Source of the DNA: a virus
DNA length: 28,834 nucleotides
Virus record (IMG/VR): IMGVR_UViG_3300012936_000118
Location: 1-28,834 of that record
Direction: 5' to 3' (one strand)
In this document: piece by piece, positions 6,012 to 11,898 of the stretch
How the letters are laid out: each line of letters starts with the position of its first letter
Numbering within the stretch: position 1 is the stretch's first letter
Notes under the pieces: model-generated
Seen by the model: the letters and a program-made list of their open reading frames with translations, nothing else
Told to the model about the DNA's origin: nothing
Database searches by the model: none
Made by a program: the position numbers and the translations under genes

Positions 6012-6288
6012 TTTCTTTCTCCGTGCTTTGTGTGTTACTGTTTGTGATTGCCGCCAGGTATCCCGTTGCAATGCCACTGATGTCATCTAGGGAGACCCTT
6101 GCTTCCTCCACCTTTGCGGAAAGAAGTGCCAAGTCTTGCAGCATTGTATCAGAGATACCGTCTTGGTCTCTCATTCCGTCTGACACAACACTACAAGCGG
6201 TCAAAGTGCTGGAGACATTCTCTAGGAGACGCGCCACCTCACTAGGGACGTCTTCCAAATCAACCCTGTATGCAATAGTTACTTTCAT
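5971..6288 (-). CDS. Unknown helical protein
   Basis: 105 residues: a strand MKVTIAYRVDLEDVP followed by long helices (VARLLENVSSTLTACSVV; LQDLALLSAKVEEARVSLDD) and a hydrophilic tail. I know of similar small proteins in phages only as hypotheticals. AAGGA lies 5 bp before the ATG. The 3' 41 bases overlap the start of the FlbD-like gene. Confidence 0.68.
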   Translation of the reverse strand: MKVTIAYRVDLEDVPSEVARLLENVSSTLTACSVVSDGMRDQDGISDTMLQDLALLSAKVEEARVSLDDISGIATGYLAAITNSNTQSTEKESDHIDRSEKNASN

Positions 6289-6302
6289 TTGATTCCTTGT
6301 GT

Positions 6303-6572
6303 TTAGAAAAGTTTAATAATAAAAGCGGATACAAGACCAACAATGGAAGTGAAAAGGGTCCAGATCATTTTTGTGGAAGTATCCTTCCAAGTTTCCAATG
6401 CTTTAAGTCTAGCGTACAGACCTTCATCTGGGTTGTAAACCGCTTCTTTTATTTTATTTATATTTTCTAGCATCTCCTCTTGCTTCTCTTTGACGCCATC
6501 AATGTTGGTTATCAGACGATCAAACTTAATCTCTAAATCTACTAGAAAATCCTTTCCTGCTTCTTGTGACAT
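6303..6572 (-). CDS. Coiled-coil protein with C-terminal membrane anchor (XhlA-like)
   Basis: The 89-residue protein has a charged heptad-like region (FDRLITNIDGVKEKQEEMLENINKI, split at about residue 40), ARLKALETWK in the middle, and one membrane helix IWTLFTSIVGLVSAFIIKLF at the very C-terminus. This tail-anchored coiled-coil layout, with an Glu-x-Trp just before the helix, resembles XhlA-type hemolysin/holin-accessory proteins. No holin is recognisable beside it, so a lysis role is a guess. GGGAGG precedes the ATG. It is the first gene after groEL. Confidence 0.6.
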   Translation of the reverse strand: MSQEAGKDFLVDLEIKFDRLITNIDGVKEKQEEMLENINKIKEAVYNPDEGLYARLKALETWKDTSTKMIWTLFTSIVGLVSAFIIKLF

Positions 6573-6611
6573 GATCTGGTTCCTCCCACTGTAAATAGAA
6601 CTGTAGATCTA

Positions 6612-8165
6612 TTATGACTCAATAATTGCGTTACTGGTCATGATCAAAGTTCCTGCTACAGACACTGCATTCTGAAGAGCGCATCGAGTAACCTTGGCAG
6701 GATCAATTACACCCTTCTCCAGCAAGTTCACAGTTTCTCCGTTAGAGAAGTCAATGCCCGTACAGTTGTCCTCAATGGTATCTAACTTCATAAAGCAGAC
6801 TTCTGGACTCATACCAGCATTGTTTGCCATTGTCCTAATCGGTTCTTTCAAAGCGTCTTGAAGGATATACGAACCTGGAGTTCCGTCGCTTAAAGTCTTT
6901 GAAAGATTATACAAGGTGATCCCACCACCTGGTACAACACCCTCTTGTTGAGCAGAACGAACTGCTTCTAATGCGTCTTCGATGCGATGCTTCTTCTCAA
7001 TCATCTCGATTTCTGTTGCTGCGCCGACCTTAATAACTGCAATCCCAGAAGACAATCTTGTGACCCGCTCTTGCAATCTCTCTGCTGAATGGAGATCGTT
7101 TGTCTCAGAGATCTCTAATTTGATATCTTCAATTCTCTTCTCGATCTCTGTCGTGTCTCCCGTACCGTCTACTACGGTGGTCTGACCTTTTGAAATCTCT
7201 ACATTGCGGGCAGTGCCAAAGTCTAATAGTTTTACGTCAGCAAGCGAATGACCCTCTGATCGCCTGAAGAACTTACCACCAGTAGCGATAGCAAGATCTG
7301 CCATGATGCTTCGGCGTTCCTCTCCGTAACGAGGACCCTTTACCGCTGCGACCTTCATACTTCCACGAACCGTGTTCATGATCAATGCGGCGAGTGCCTG
7401 ACCTTCAATGTCATCTGCTACAATGATCAAAGGTTTGTTTTCTCTTGCAACGATCTCCAGGGCGGGCAGGATCTGATCGACAGTTTCCAACTTTTCGTCT
7501 GTGATCAGAAACATTGGACTGTCATACCTTACAACCTTCTTCCTCTCATCAGTGATAAAGGCACCTGCTGCATAACCAGAATCAAACCTAAAACCCTCCA
7601 CCAAGTCTAAACTAGTGTCCAGCGACCGTGCTTCCTCTACTGTGATGGATCCATTCTTCCCCACACGATCCACTGCTGTAGCGATCAGGTTGCCGATATC
7701 ATCATCATTGTTTGCAGAGATCTTTGCGATATGTGCAACGTCCTCTTCAGATGAAATGGGTTGGGCGACCTCTTTCAACCCCTCTACCACCTGAGTCAAG
7801 GCAGTATCCAGAGACCTTTTGATTTCAATCGGAGATGTCCCGGAGTCAACATACTTCAAAGCAGTGTTGAAGATTGCTCTTGTCAAGACTGTAGAAGTCG
7901 TAGTACCATCGCCTGCATCTGAGTTTGTTTTAGCAGATGCCTGCTTGACTACGGTTGCGCCCGCATTCTCTACTGGGTCAGACAATGATACAAACCCAGC
8001 GACTGTAACACCATCCTTTGTAACGATGGGTTGATTGTCCTTGCCTTGCAGCAAGACGTTTTGACCTTTTGGTCCTAGTGTAACAGACACGTAGTCTGCC
8101 AAGATATTGACGCCTCGGGAGATCTTCCTCCTGAGTTTCGCGCCCTCATTCAATGTTTTAGTCAT
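6612..8165 (-). CDS. groEL: Chaperonin GroEL (60 kDa type)
   Basis: This 517-residue group I chaperonin subunit would form ATP-driven folding rings. ATP-site elements are present: TLGPKGQNV, TKDGV (Asp51), DGTTT (86-90), GVVPGGG (409-415), and Asp397 matching E. coli Asp398, needed for hydrolysis. The apical domain aligns well with E. coli, but the substrate/GroES groove differs. E. coli Tyr203 corresponds to Ala202 here and Val264 to Met, while Tyr199, Phe204, Leu234 and Leu237 are kept. The C-terminus ends at SNAIIES and lacks the GGM tail, explaining the shorter length (E. coli 548). The gene has its own strong promoter; its partner groES lies 15 kb away at 23450-23764. Phage chaperonins probably fold capsid or replication proteins (known for phage EL); that role is inferred here. 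Confidence 0.97.
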   Translation of the reverse strand: MTKTLNEGAKLRRKISRGVNILADYVSVTLGPKGQNVLLQGKDNQPIVTKDGVTVAGFVSLSDPVENAGATVVKQASAKTNSDAGDGTTTSTVLTRAIFNTALKYVDSGTSPIEIKRSLDTALTQVVEGLKEVAQPISSEEDVAHIAKISANNDDDIGNLIATAVDRVGKNGSITVEEARSLDTSLDLVEGFRFDSGYAAGAFITDERKKVVRYDSPMFLITDEKLETVDQILPALEIVARENKPLIIVADDIEGQALAALIMNTVRGSMKVAAVKGPRYGEERRSIMADLAIATGGKFFRRSEGHSLADVKLLDFGTARNVEISKGQTTVVDGTGDTTEIEKRIEDIKLEISETNDLHSAERLQERVTRLSSGIAVIKVGAATEIEMIEKKHRIEDALEAVRSAQQEGVVPGGGITLYNLSKTLSDGTPGSYILQDALKEPIRTMANNAGMSPEVCFMKLDTIEDNCTGIDFSNGETVNLLEKGVIDPAKVTRCALQNAVSVAGTLIMTSNAIIES

Positions 8166-8189
8166 TAGTTCCTCTCTTTGTGAGATTAT

Positions 8190-8218
8190 ATTATAAACAC
8201 AGGAGATGTGTTTGTCAA
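8190..8218 (-). promoter_or_regulatory. Strong sigma70-type promoter of groEL
   Basis: The minus strand reads TTGACA (8213-8218), 17 bases, TATAAT (8190-8195), a perfect consensus at optimal spacing, continuing ATAATCTC. The same 14-base TATAATATAATCTC occurs at the promoter at 24063. The groEL ATG is 25 bases below the -10 with AGAGG just before it. Confidence 0.85.
8195..8213. promoter_or_regulatory. Palindrome filling the groEL promoter spacer (candidate operator)
   Basis: AAACACA (8195-8201), five bases, TGTGTTT (8207-8213) form a perfect 7+7 inverted repeat lying exactly between the -35 and -10 boxes. A repressor bound here would block polymerase. It is not the CIRCE element of bacterial groE genes (TTAGCACTC-N9-GAGTGCTAA). 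The strong promoter at 24063 has no such repeat. Confidence 0.5.
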
Positions 8219-8227
8219 CTATAAAAG

Positions 8228-9166
8228 TTAATTTTGTTGTATTTTTTGTGCAGCACTCTTTGCTTTCTCTGCTTTCTTTTCTGCTTTCGCTGCTTTCGTT
8301 TTAGTCTCTTTCTCTGCACCAACCAGGTCTCGCACAGCATCGATCAACTGATCGGTTTCCTCTATCAAAGAGTTAAACTTCTTATTAACCATATCAGCAA
8401 TCTGTTCTGAAACGGGAACGACGTTTGAGATATCTAGCGTTCCGATGAGTTCTGCCCTCAAGGTCACTCCATCCTTAGACACCTCTTCGCCCTTAGATGC
8501 TGCCTTGTAGTAAGACAGACTGAACTGACCTTCAGCGGATTCTTCTTCAAGAGACACCTTAATGTTATAAAAAGATAGTTCGTTCTTGTCTTCGCTTTTG
8601 CGAGCAACAATGTAATCGACAGAACCACCTGCTGATGCGAGTAACTTCTTAGATCCAGTGATGGTTGTCTTAGGTCCTATCAACTTTAATGAGACACCCT
8701 CGCCACTAGAAGACACTACATCCTTGATGTTATCAACCGTGCTAGTCTCCACCTTCATGCCAAATAGGATTGCGAACAACCTCTCGAAAAGAAACCCTGC
8801 GGAGGAAGGACTGGCATTGTCAACGAGATTGTAGATAACTCTCATCATCCTTACACGATTCATTAAATCGACAGGAGACTTGTCTTGAATACTTTCTGAT
8901 TGCAATCTAGAACCCATATCGATGAGTCTGGAGATGCCAGTTCCAAAGTCTGCTGATTTGTCAATACCTAATGATTTGGCAACCGAAACAATTTGATTAT
9001 AATCTTTATCCTCAATATCCTCTTCCCTGCCCAAGAAACTGGCATCAAGTTTCAAGTCTAAGAATGCTGGAAACTTTTTATACTTGACTTCCTGCTCATT
9101 CAATACAGGTTTGGAATATCTTTCTACTAAAGATAATACTTCTTTATAAATGTTGTAGTCGCCCAT
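8228..9166 (-). CDS. Putative PD-(D/E)xK-like nuclease-fold phage protein
   Basis: The 312-residue protein has a helical N-terminal half (IYKEVLSLVERY; GISRLIDMGSRL). Then comes SSAGFLFERLFAILFGMKV (122-140), GEGVSLKLIG with Lys near 162, a GSKKLL turn and VDYIVARKSED. The spacing GFLFE...S.K suggests a restriction-endonuclease-like core, as in a phage family I know only as uncharacterised. The C-terminus (about 285-312) is a Lys/Ala-rich helical tail. The exact substrate is unknown; a structural role cannot be excluded. GGAGG is 5 bp before the ATG. It is the last gene before the groEL promoter and is co-transcribed with clpP. Confidence 0.6.
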   Translation of the reverse strand: MGDYNIYKEVLSLVERYSKPVLNEQEVKYKKFPAFLDLKLDASFLGREEDIEDKDYNQIVSVAKSLGIDKSADFGTGISRLIDMGSRLQSESIQDKSPVDLMNRVRMMRVIYNLVDNASPSSAGFLFERLFAILFGMKVETSTVDNIKDVVSSSGEGVSLKLIGPKTTITGSKKLLASAGGSVDYIVARKSEDKNELSFYNIKVSLEEESAEGQFSLSYYKAASKGEEVSKDGVTLRAELIGTLDISNVVPVSEQIADMVNKKFNSLIEETDQLIDAVRDLVGAEKETKTKAAKAEKKAEKAKSAAQKIQQN

Positions 9167-9177
9167 GTTTTCCTCCT

Positions 9178-9921
9178 CTAGATGATTACGTCGGCAATAC
9201 CGTACTCAACCGCTTGCTCTGCTGATAAATAGATATCCAACTGCTTTTTAAGCATTGCTTGAATCTTTCTTTCTGTTAACTTGGTCTCTGACGCCAAACA
9301 TTTAATGTAGCGTTCCTGGATCCATCTCATCTCTTCTATCTCGTTTTCAATGCTAACCAAAGAACCATGGGAACCTCCAAGGATTGAGTGGATCATAACT
9401 CGACAGTTTCTTCCAATCTTTCTTTGTCCCTCGGTACCGGACGCTAAAAGAAGAACCCCCGCCGACATCACCTTACCCAAACCTACGGTCTCAATGGTAG
9501 TGTTCTCTCTCACAGTACGCATTGTATCATGGATAGAAAACATCTCTGCTGCCGAACCACCATAAGTAGAAACGATCATCTTGATGGGTTTCTTCAAGAC
9601 AAGAATCTCTTCTGGATCATCTACGCTTTCTTGTTGATAATACCCATTCTCACTTAGATAATAGAGAGCATTAACTGTCTCCTCTCCAGTTCTTTCAGTG
9701 ACATCACCATAAAGACTTATCGTCCTTGGATATTCTCTTTGTGGTGCCGCAGGTTGTTCAACATTGTTGATTATAACGATTGGTTGACCGTCTGGAGTTT
9801 CAGCGAACGCTACCGATGAATCAACTTCCTCGCCGCTACTTGTCTGATTTTCTAGGTCTTCCACGTCGTCTTTTGCTAATCTCTTTGTGTTTGCCTGTTC
9901 TGTTGTTGTATTCTGTGACAT
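9178..9921 (-). CDS. clpP: ClpP-family serine protease (S14)
   Basis: 247 residues. The catalytic triad of ClpP is intact: Ser153 in KVMSAGVLLL, His178 in CRVMIHSILGG, and Asp229 in QLDIYLSAEQAVEYGIAD. The oxyanion-hole loop is STYGGSA (118-124). An acidic, disordered-looking extension of about 60 residues precedes the protease domain, which host ClpP lacks. No ClpX/ClpA ATPase is encoded here. It may use the host unfoldase, replace host ClpP, or serve as a prohead maturation protease, as ClpP-like enzymes do in some phages; the window has no capsid genes to decide. The first 86 bases are shared with the end of the upstream AT-hook gene in another frame. Confidence 0.92.
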   Translation of the reverse strand: MSQNTTTEQANTKRLAKDDVEDLENQTSSGEEVDSSVAFAETPDGQPIVIINNVEQPAAPQREYPRTISLYGDVTERTGEETVNALYYLSENGYYQQESVDDPEEILVLKKPIKMIVSTYGGSAAEMFSIHDTMRTVRENTTIETVGLGKVMSAGVLLLASGTEGQRKIGRNCRVMIHSILGGSHGSLVSIENEIEEMRWIQERYIKCLASETKLTERKIQAMLKKQLDIYLSAEQAVEYGIADVII

Positions 9922-10156
9922 TTATTTCTAATTCCTTTGCAAAGTTAATCCATTCCTTTTGATTCTCAAACACCTTTTCGAAAATCAAAACTGTTTGTTT
10001 GTTTACTGATCCGTACCCTTCGCCAACAATTGTCCCGCCGATTTGCTGAGTTAGTTTATTAACTAACCTTTTACTCGTGGCAGTCAACTGTAGACGATAA
10101 ACACAGGTTTGATCATCAAGTTTCCTGAACATCCAACCAACTAAACTAGCACTCAT
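9836..10156 (-). CDS. Small protein with C-terminal AT-hook
   Basis: The ATG at 10156 overlaps the upstream stop as ATGA and has GGAAG 7 bp before it, giving 106 residues. The upstream-extended frame would invade the neighbour by 121 bases. The body contains VYRLQLTATSKRLVNKLTQQ, GTIVGEGYG and KEWINFAKEL. The C-terminus SKRRRGRPRKSDK carries the AT-hook core RGRPRK, which binds the minor groove of AT-rich DNA. A DNA-binding role is likely; the target is unknown. Its last 86 bases overlap the start of clpP. Confidence 0.68.
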   Translation of the reverse strand: MSASLVGWMFRKLDDQTCVYRLQLTATSKRLVNKLTQQIGGTIVGEGYGSVNKQTVLIFEKVFENQKEWINFAKELEINVTEYNNRTGKHKEISKRRRGRPRKSDK

Positions 10157-10533
10157 TTTTTCTCTTCCTTTTTTATTTTGTTCATTGCTGCGTTCCAAGA
10201 CTGATAATATTCTGCTCCCATAATTGATTTGGGTCTTTCTAACATCAGTTTCTTTATAGCAGAATTCCTCCAAGTCTTCAAGACTCTTTGATCTTTTTTT
10301 GCTATTTTCTCAATCTCCTCATCTTCTAGACCAGACTGTCTCAATGCGATATACTTCATTCTCATCATGCGAAGCATGTCTGCATCCAGTGCCTGATAAA
10401 TTTTAAGAACTGCGGACTCTATGTTGTTATAGAACCTACCGTACTCCACTGCTCTGAACATTGAAGTAAGAATTCGATAACTTAGAATACCGCTCAAATA
10501 GTAAATTAAAAAGTATTGTATGTTGTTTTCCAT
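10153..10533 (-). CDS. Conserved-looking phage protein with hydrophobic N-terminus
   Basis: 126 residues: a hydrophobic N-terminus (IQYFLIYYLSGILSYRI, possibly membrane-associated), then a helical domain with LKIYQALDADMLRMMRMKYI, then EDEEIEKIAKKDQRVLKTW and PKSIMGAEYYQSWNAAMNKI. The function is unknown, but the pattern is one I associate with marine phage hypotheticals. No Shine-Dalgarno precedes the ATG at 10533, and the promoter lies so close that the mRNA would be leaderless. A later start such as Met25 (10461) is possible but also lacks a clear RBS. Confidence 0.65.
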   Translation of the reverse strand: MENNIQYFLIYYLSGILSYRILTSMFRAVEYGRFYNNIESAVLKIYQALDADMLRMMRMKYIALRQSGLEDEEIEKIAKKDQRVLKTWRNSAIKKLMLERPKSIMGAEYYQSWNAAMNKIKKEEKK

Positions 10534-10539
10534 TTGTAT

Positions 10540-10568
10540 AATATACCATAACCTAGTCTATTAGTCAA
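10540..10568 (-). promoter_or_regulatory. Promoter abutting the 10533 start codon
   Basis: Minus strand TTGACT (10563-10568), 17-base spacer, TATATT (10540-10545). The distance from the -10 to the ATG is only 6 bases, so transcription would begin at or next to the start codon. It directly follows the terminator at 10571-10600, marking the start of a new transcription unit. Confidence 0.65.
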
Positions 10569-10570
10569 AC

Positions 10571-10600
10571 AAAAAACCCCCTTTAAAGATTTAAAGGGGG
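10571..10600 (-). terminator. Intrinsic terminator
   Basis: CCCCCTTTAAA (10577-10587) pairs perfectly with TTTAAAGGGGG (10590-10600). On the minus strand the 11-bp stem is followed by TTTTTT (10576-10571). It ends the long unit running from 24063 to 10632. On the plus strand the stem is followed by TCTCTTTT, a poorer tail. Confidence 0.92.
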
Positions 10601-10631
10601 TCTCTTTTAAATGAGCAAGTATCAATATTTT

Positions 10632-11282
10632 TTAAGAGTTCTTAAGTTTCTCAGATACAAGTCTCTTAAGGACCTTCTTGCTGACCTCGTTTACGAGAGA
10701 CTCAATGTCGAATTTTTCCATCATCTCGTCCTCGTCTTCCTCCTTGTCATCGGCATCCATCTCGGCGTCCATATCGTCTTCCATTTCTGCTTCCATTTCA
10801 TCATCCATTTCAGCGTCCATTTCGTCGTCCATGTCACCCTTGTCTCCACCGTGGAGAGCGGCAATCTTCTCGCCCAACTTCATGAGGAGCGCTGCCTCTT
10901 CGTCGGTAAGGGAGATGTCGTCGGCGTCAGCGTCCTCTGCCTCGTACATATCCTCTTCCATCTCGTCCTCTTCCATACCGTAACCTTCGGTGGTGGTGTC
11001 CTCTTCTACAACTTCCTCCTCGTTTACTTCCTCTTCGGTAATCTCTTCTTCTTCGTTGATTTCCTCATTGGTTTCAGTCGTGTCGGTCGTCTCAGTAACA
11101 ACCTCTTCAGTTGCTTCCGTAGTCTCGTTAACCTCAGTTACCTCTGCCGTTTCAGTGGTCTCAGTCTCTTCCGTATTCTGCTCATCGTTCTCAGAGATGA
11201 GGTTGGCGAACACGCCATTAATGTTTGCAAGTTTCATGAACCTGCGGATTGTTGTTTCGTTGAGTAGATCTTTCTTGCTCAT
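10632..11282 (-). CDS. Highly acidic low-complexity protein, possible head-assembly core/scaffold
   Basis: 216 residues. The short N-terminus (LLNETTIRRFMKLANINGVF, about 6-25) is basic and helical and ends LISEN. Residues 34-122 are almost only Glu, Thr, Asp, Val and Asn. A helix SLTDEEAALLMKLGEKIAAL follows, then a Met/Asp/Glu four-residue repeat, then a basic amphipathic helix SLVNEVSKKVLKRLVSEKL. Conserved ends around an expandable acidic middle are a layout I have seen in phage proteins linked to capsid assembly; that, and a DNA-mimic role, are inference. AAGGAG precedes the ATG. It is the last gene before the terminator. Confidence 0.72.
   Translation of the reverse strand: MSKKDLLNETTIRRFMKLANINGVFANLISENDEQNTEETETTETAEVTEVNETTEATEEVVTETTDTTETNEEINEEEEITEEEVNEEEVVEEDTTTEGYGMEEDEMEEDMYEAEDADADDISLTDEEAALLMKLGEKIAALHGGDKGDMDDEMDAEMDDEMEAEMEDDMDAEMDADDKEEDEDEMMEKFDIESLVNEVSKKVLKRLVSEKLKNS
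10753..10836 (-). repeat. Seven 12-bp tandem units inside the acidic gene
   Basis: Seven successive 12-base units of the form (g/t)c(a/g/t)tccat(c/a/t)tc(g/t/a) on the plus strand encode a four-residue Asp/Glu/Ala-Met repeat. The units differ at a few bases, so they are old or selected rather than freshly duplicated. Confidence 0.8.
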
Positions 11283-11335
11283 AGTGATTTTAACTCCTTT
11301 AAAAATATCAAAAACTCACTCCTAATTAGTATTAT

Positions 11336-11560
11336 TTATTCAAAAAAGTTTCTTTTATTGCATATTCTAGATAGTTTTTTCATTGCCTGTGTCTCTAATT
11401 GCTTAACACGTACAAAACTTATACCTAATCTTTTGCCGACCTCTTCCAAGGTCATGGCACCATTTTTCCTAATTGCTTCATAAATGCAGTTGTTATCTTC
11501 CGGGGAATCTATCCAAGACCGGTCCTTTTCTAATTTCTCTTTTTTCTCTTGCTTTGTCAT
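11336..11560 (-). CDS. Mini sigma-factor: region 4-type helix-turn-helix only
   Basis: The 74-residue protein has a charged N-terminus (KQEKKEKLEKDRSW) and then MTLEEVGKRLGISFVRVKQL followed by ETQAMKKLSR (about residues 36-65). This closely follows the sigma70 region 4.2 signature (TLEEVGxxxGVTRERVRQIExxALxKLR). Regions 2 and 3 are absent. It may bind -35-like DNA or the RNA polymerase beta flap and redirect transcription to phage promoters, as other small phage region-4-like proteins do; the exact role is inferred. It overlaps the upstream gene as ATGA. Confidence 0.75.
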   Translation of the reverse strand: MTKQEKKEKLEKDRSWIDSPEDNNCIYEAIRKNGAMTLEEVGKRLGISFVRVKQLETQAMKKLSRICNKRNFFE

Positions 11561-11898
11561 ATTTCTCCATGCTCTTGCGCTATCATATCGAAAATGTCCT
11601 CAAGTTCATCTTCAGAAAGCGCAAATCTTTTTTGGATCTCCTTTCCTTTGTTTATTAGATCTCTAGTCTTCTTTTTCTTATCCTTACCTCGATGGGTTAG
11701 TTTTGTCTTTAGTTTCTCGACTACTTCAAGCATGTCCTCGTCTTTGTCCAGGTACAGTTGAATCAATGTAGTGAAAAAATTTTGCTGCGAGAAACCGTCG
11801 TGACGAAGACGGATTCTCAAATCAACATGTAACTTATCCAATATTAAAAACTGTACTGCCTTATAGTCTGAACCATACTTGTCGTAATACTTTTTCAT
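11557..11898 (-). CDS. Unknown helical, possibly DNA-binding protein
   Basis: 113 residues. The first half (VQFLILDKLHVDLRIRLRHD, then FFTTLIQLYL) has the strand-helix-helix feel of ribbon-helix-helix proteins. A strongly basic middle (THRGKDKKKKTRD) is followed by an acidic C-terminus FALSEDELEDIFDMIAQEHGE. No enzyme motif is seen. It overlaps the IMPDH gene stop and the mini-sigma start as ATGA and may work with the latter; that link is only positional. Confidence 0.65.
   Translation of the reverse strand: MKKYYDKYGSDYKAVQFLILDKLHVDLRIRLRHDGFSQQNFFTTLIQLYLDKDEDMLEVVEKLKTKLTHRGKDKKKKTRDLINKGKEIQKRFALSEDELEDIFDMIAQEHGEI

Noticed and set aside
6012-6086. Upstream extension of the FlbD-like gene
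   Set aside because: It overlaps the well-supported 5971-6288 gene by 116 bases, lacks an RBS, and the added residues do not fit the FlbD pattern.
8195-8213. CIRCE heat-shock operator at groEL
   Set aside because: The dyad is AAACACA-N5-TGTGTTT, not TTAGCACTC-N9-GAGTGCTAA.
10157-10273. Upstream extension of the AT-hook gene
   Set aside because: It runs deep inside 10153-10533; the ATG at 10156 has a good RBS and the usual ATGA overlap.
10611-11267. Long plus-strand frame (218 codons) opposite the acidic gene
   Set aside because: It is the mirror of Glu/Asp/Thr-rich codons, giving a His/Phe/Val-rich nonsense protein, and runs through the terminator side without an RBS.
11283-11335. T4-late-type promoter (AATAAATA) upstream of the acidic gene
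   Set aside because: A single imperfect match in AT-rich DNA; no sigma gp55-like gene or other copies seen.
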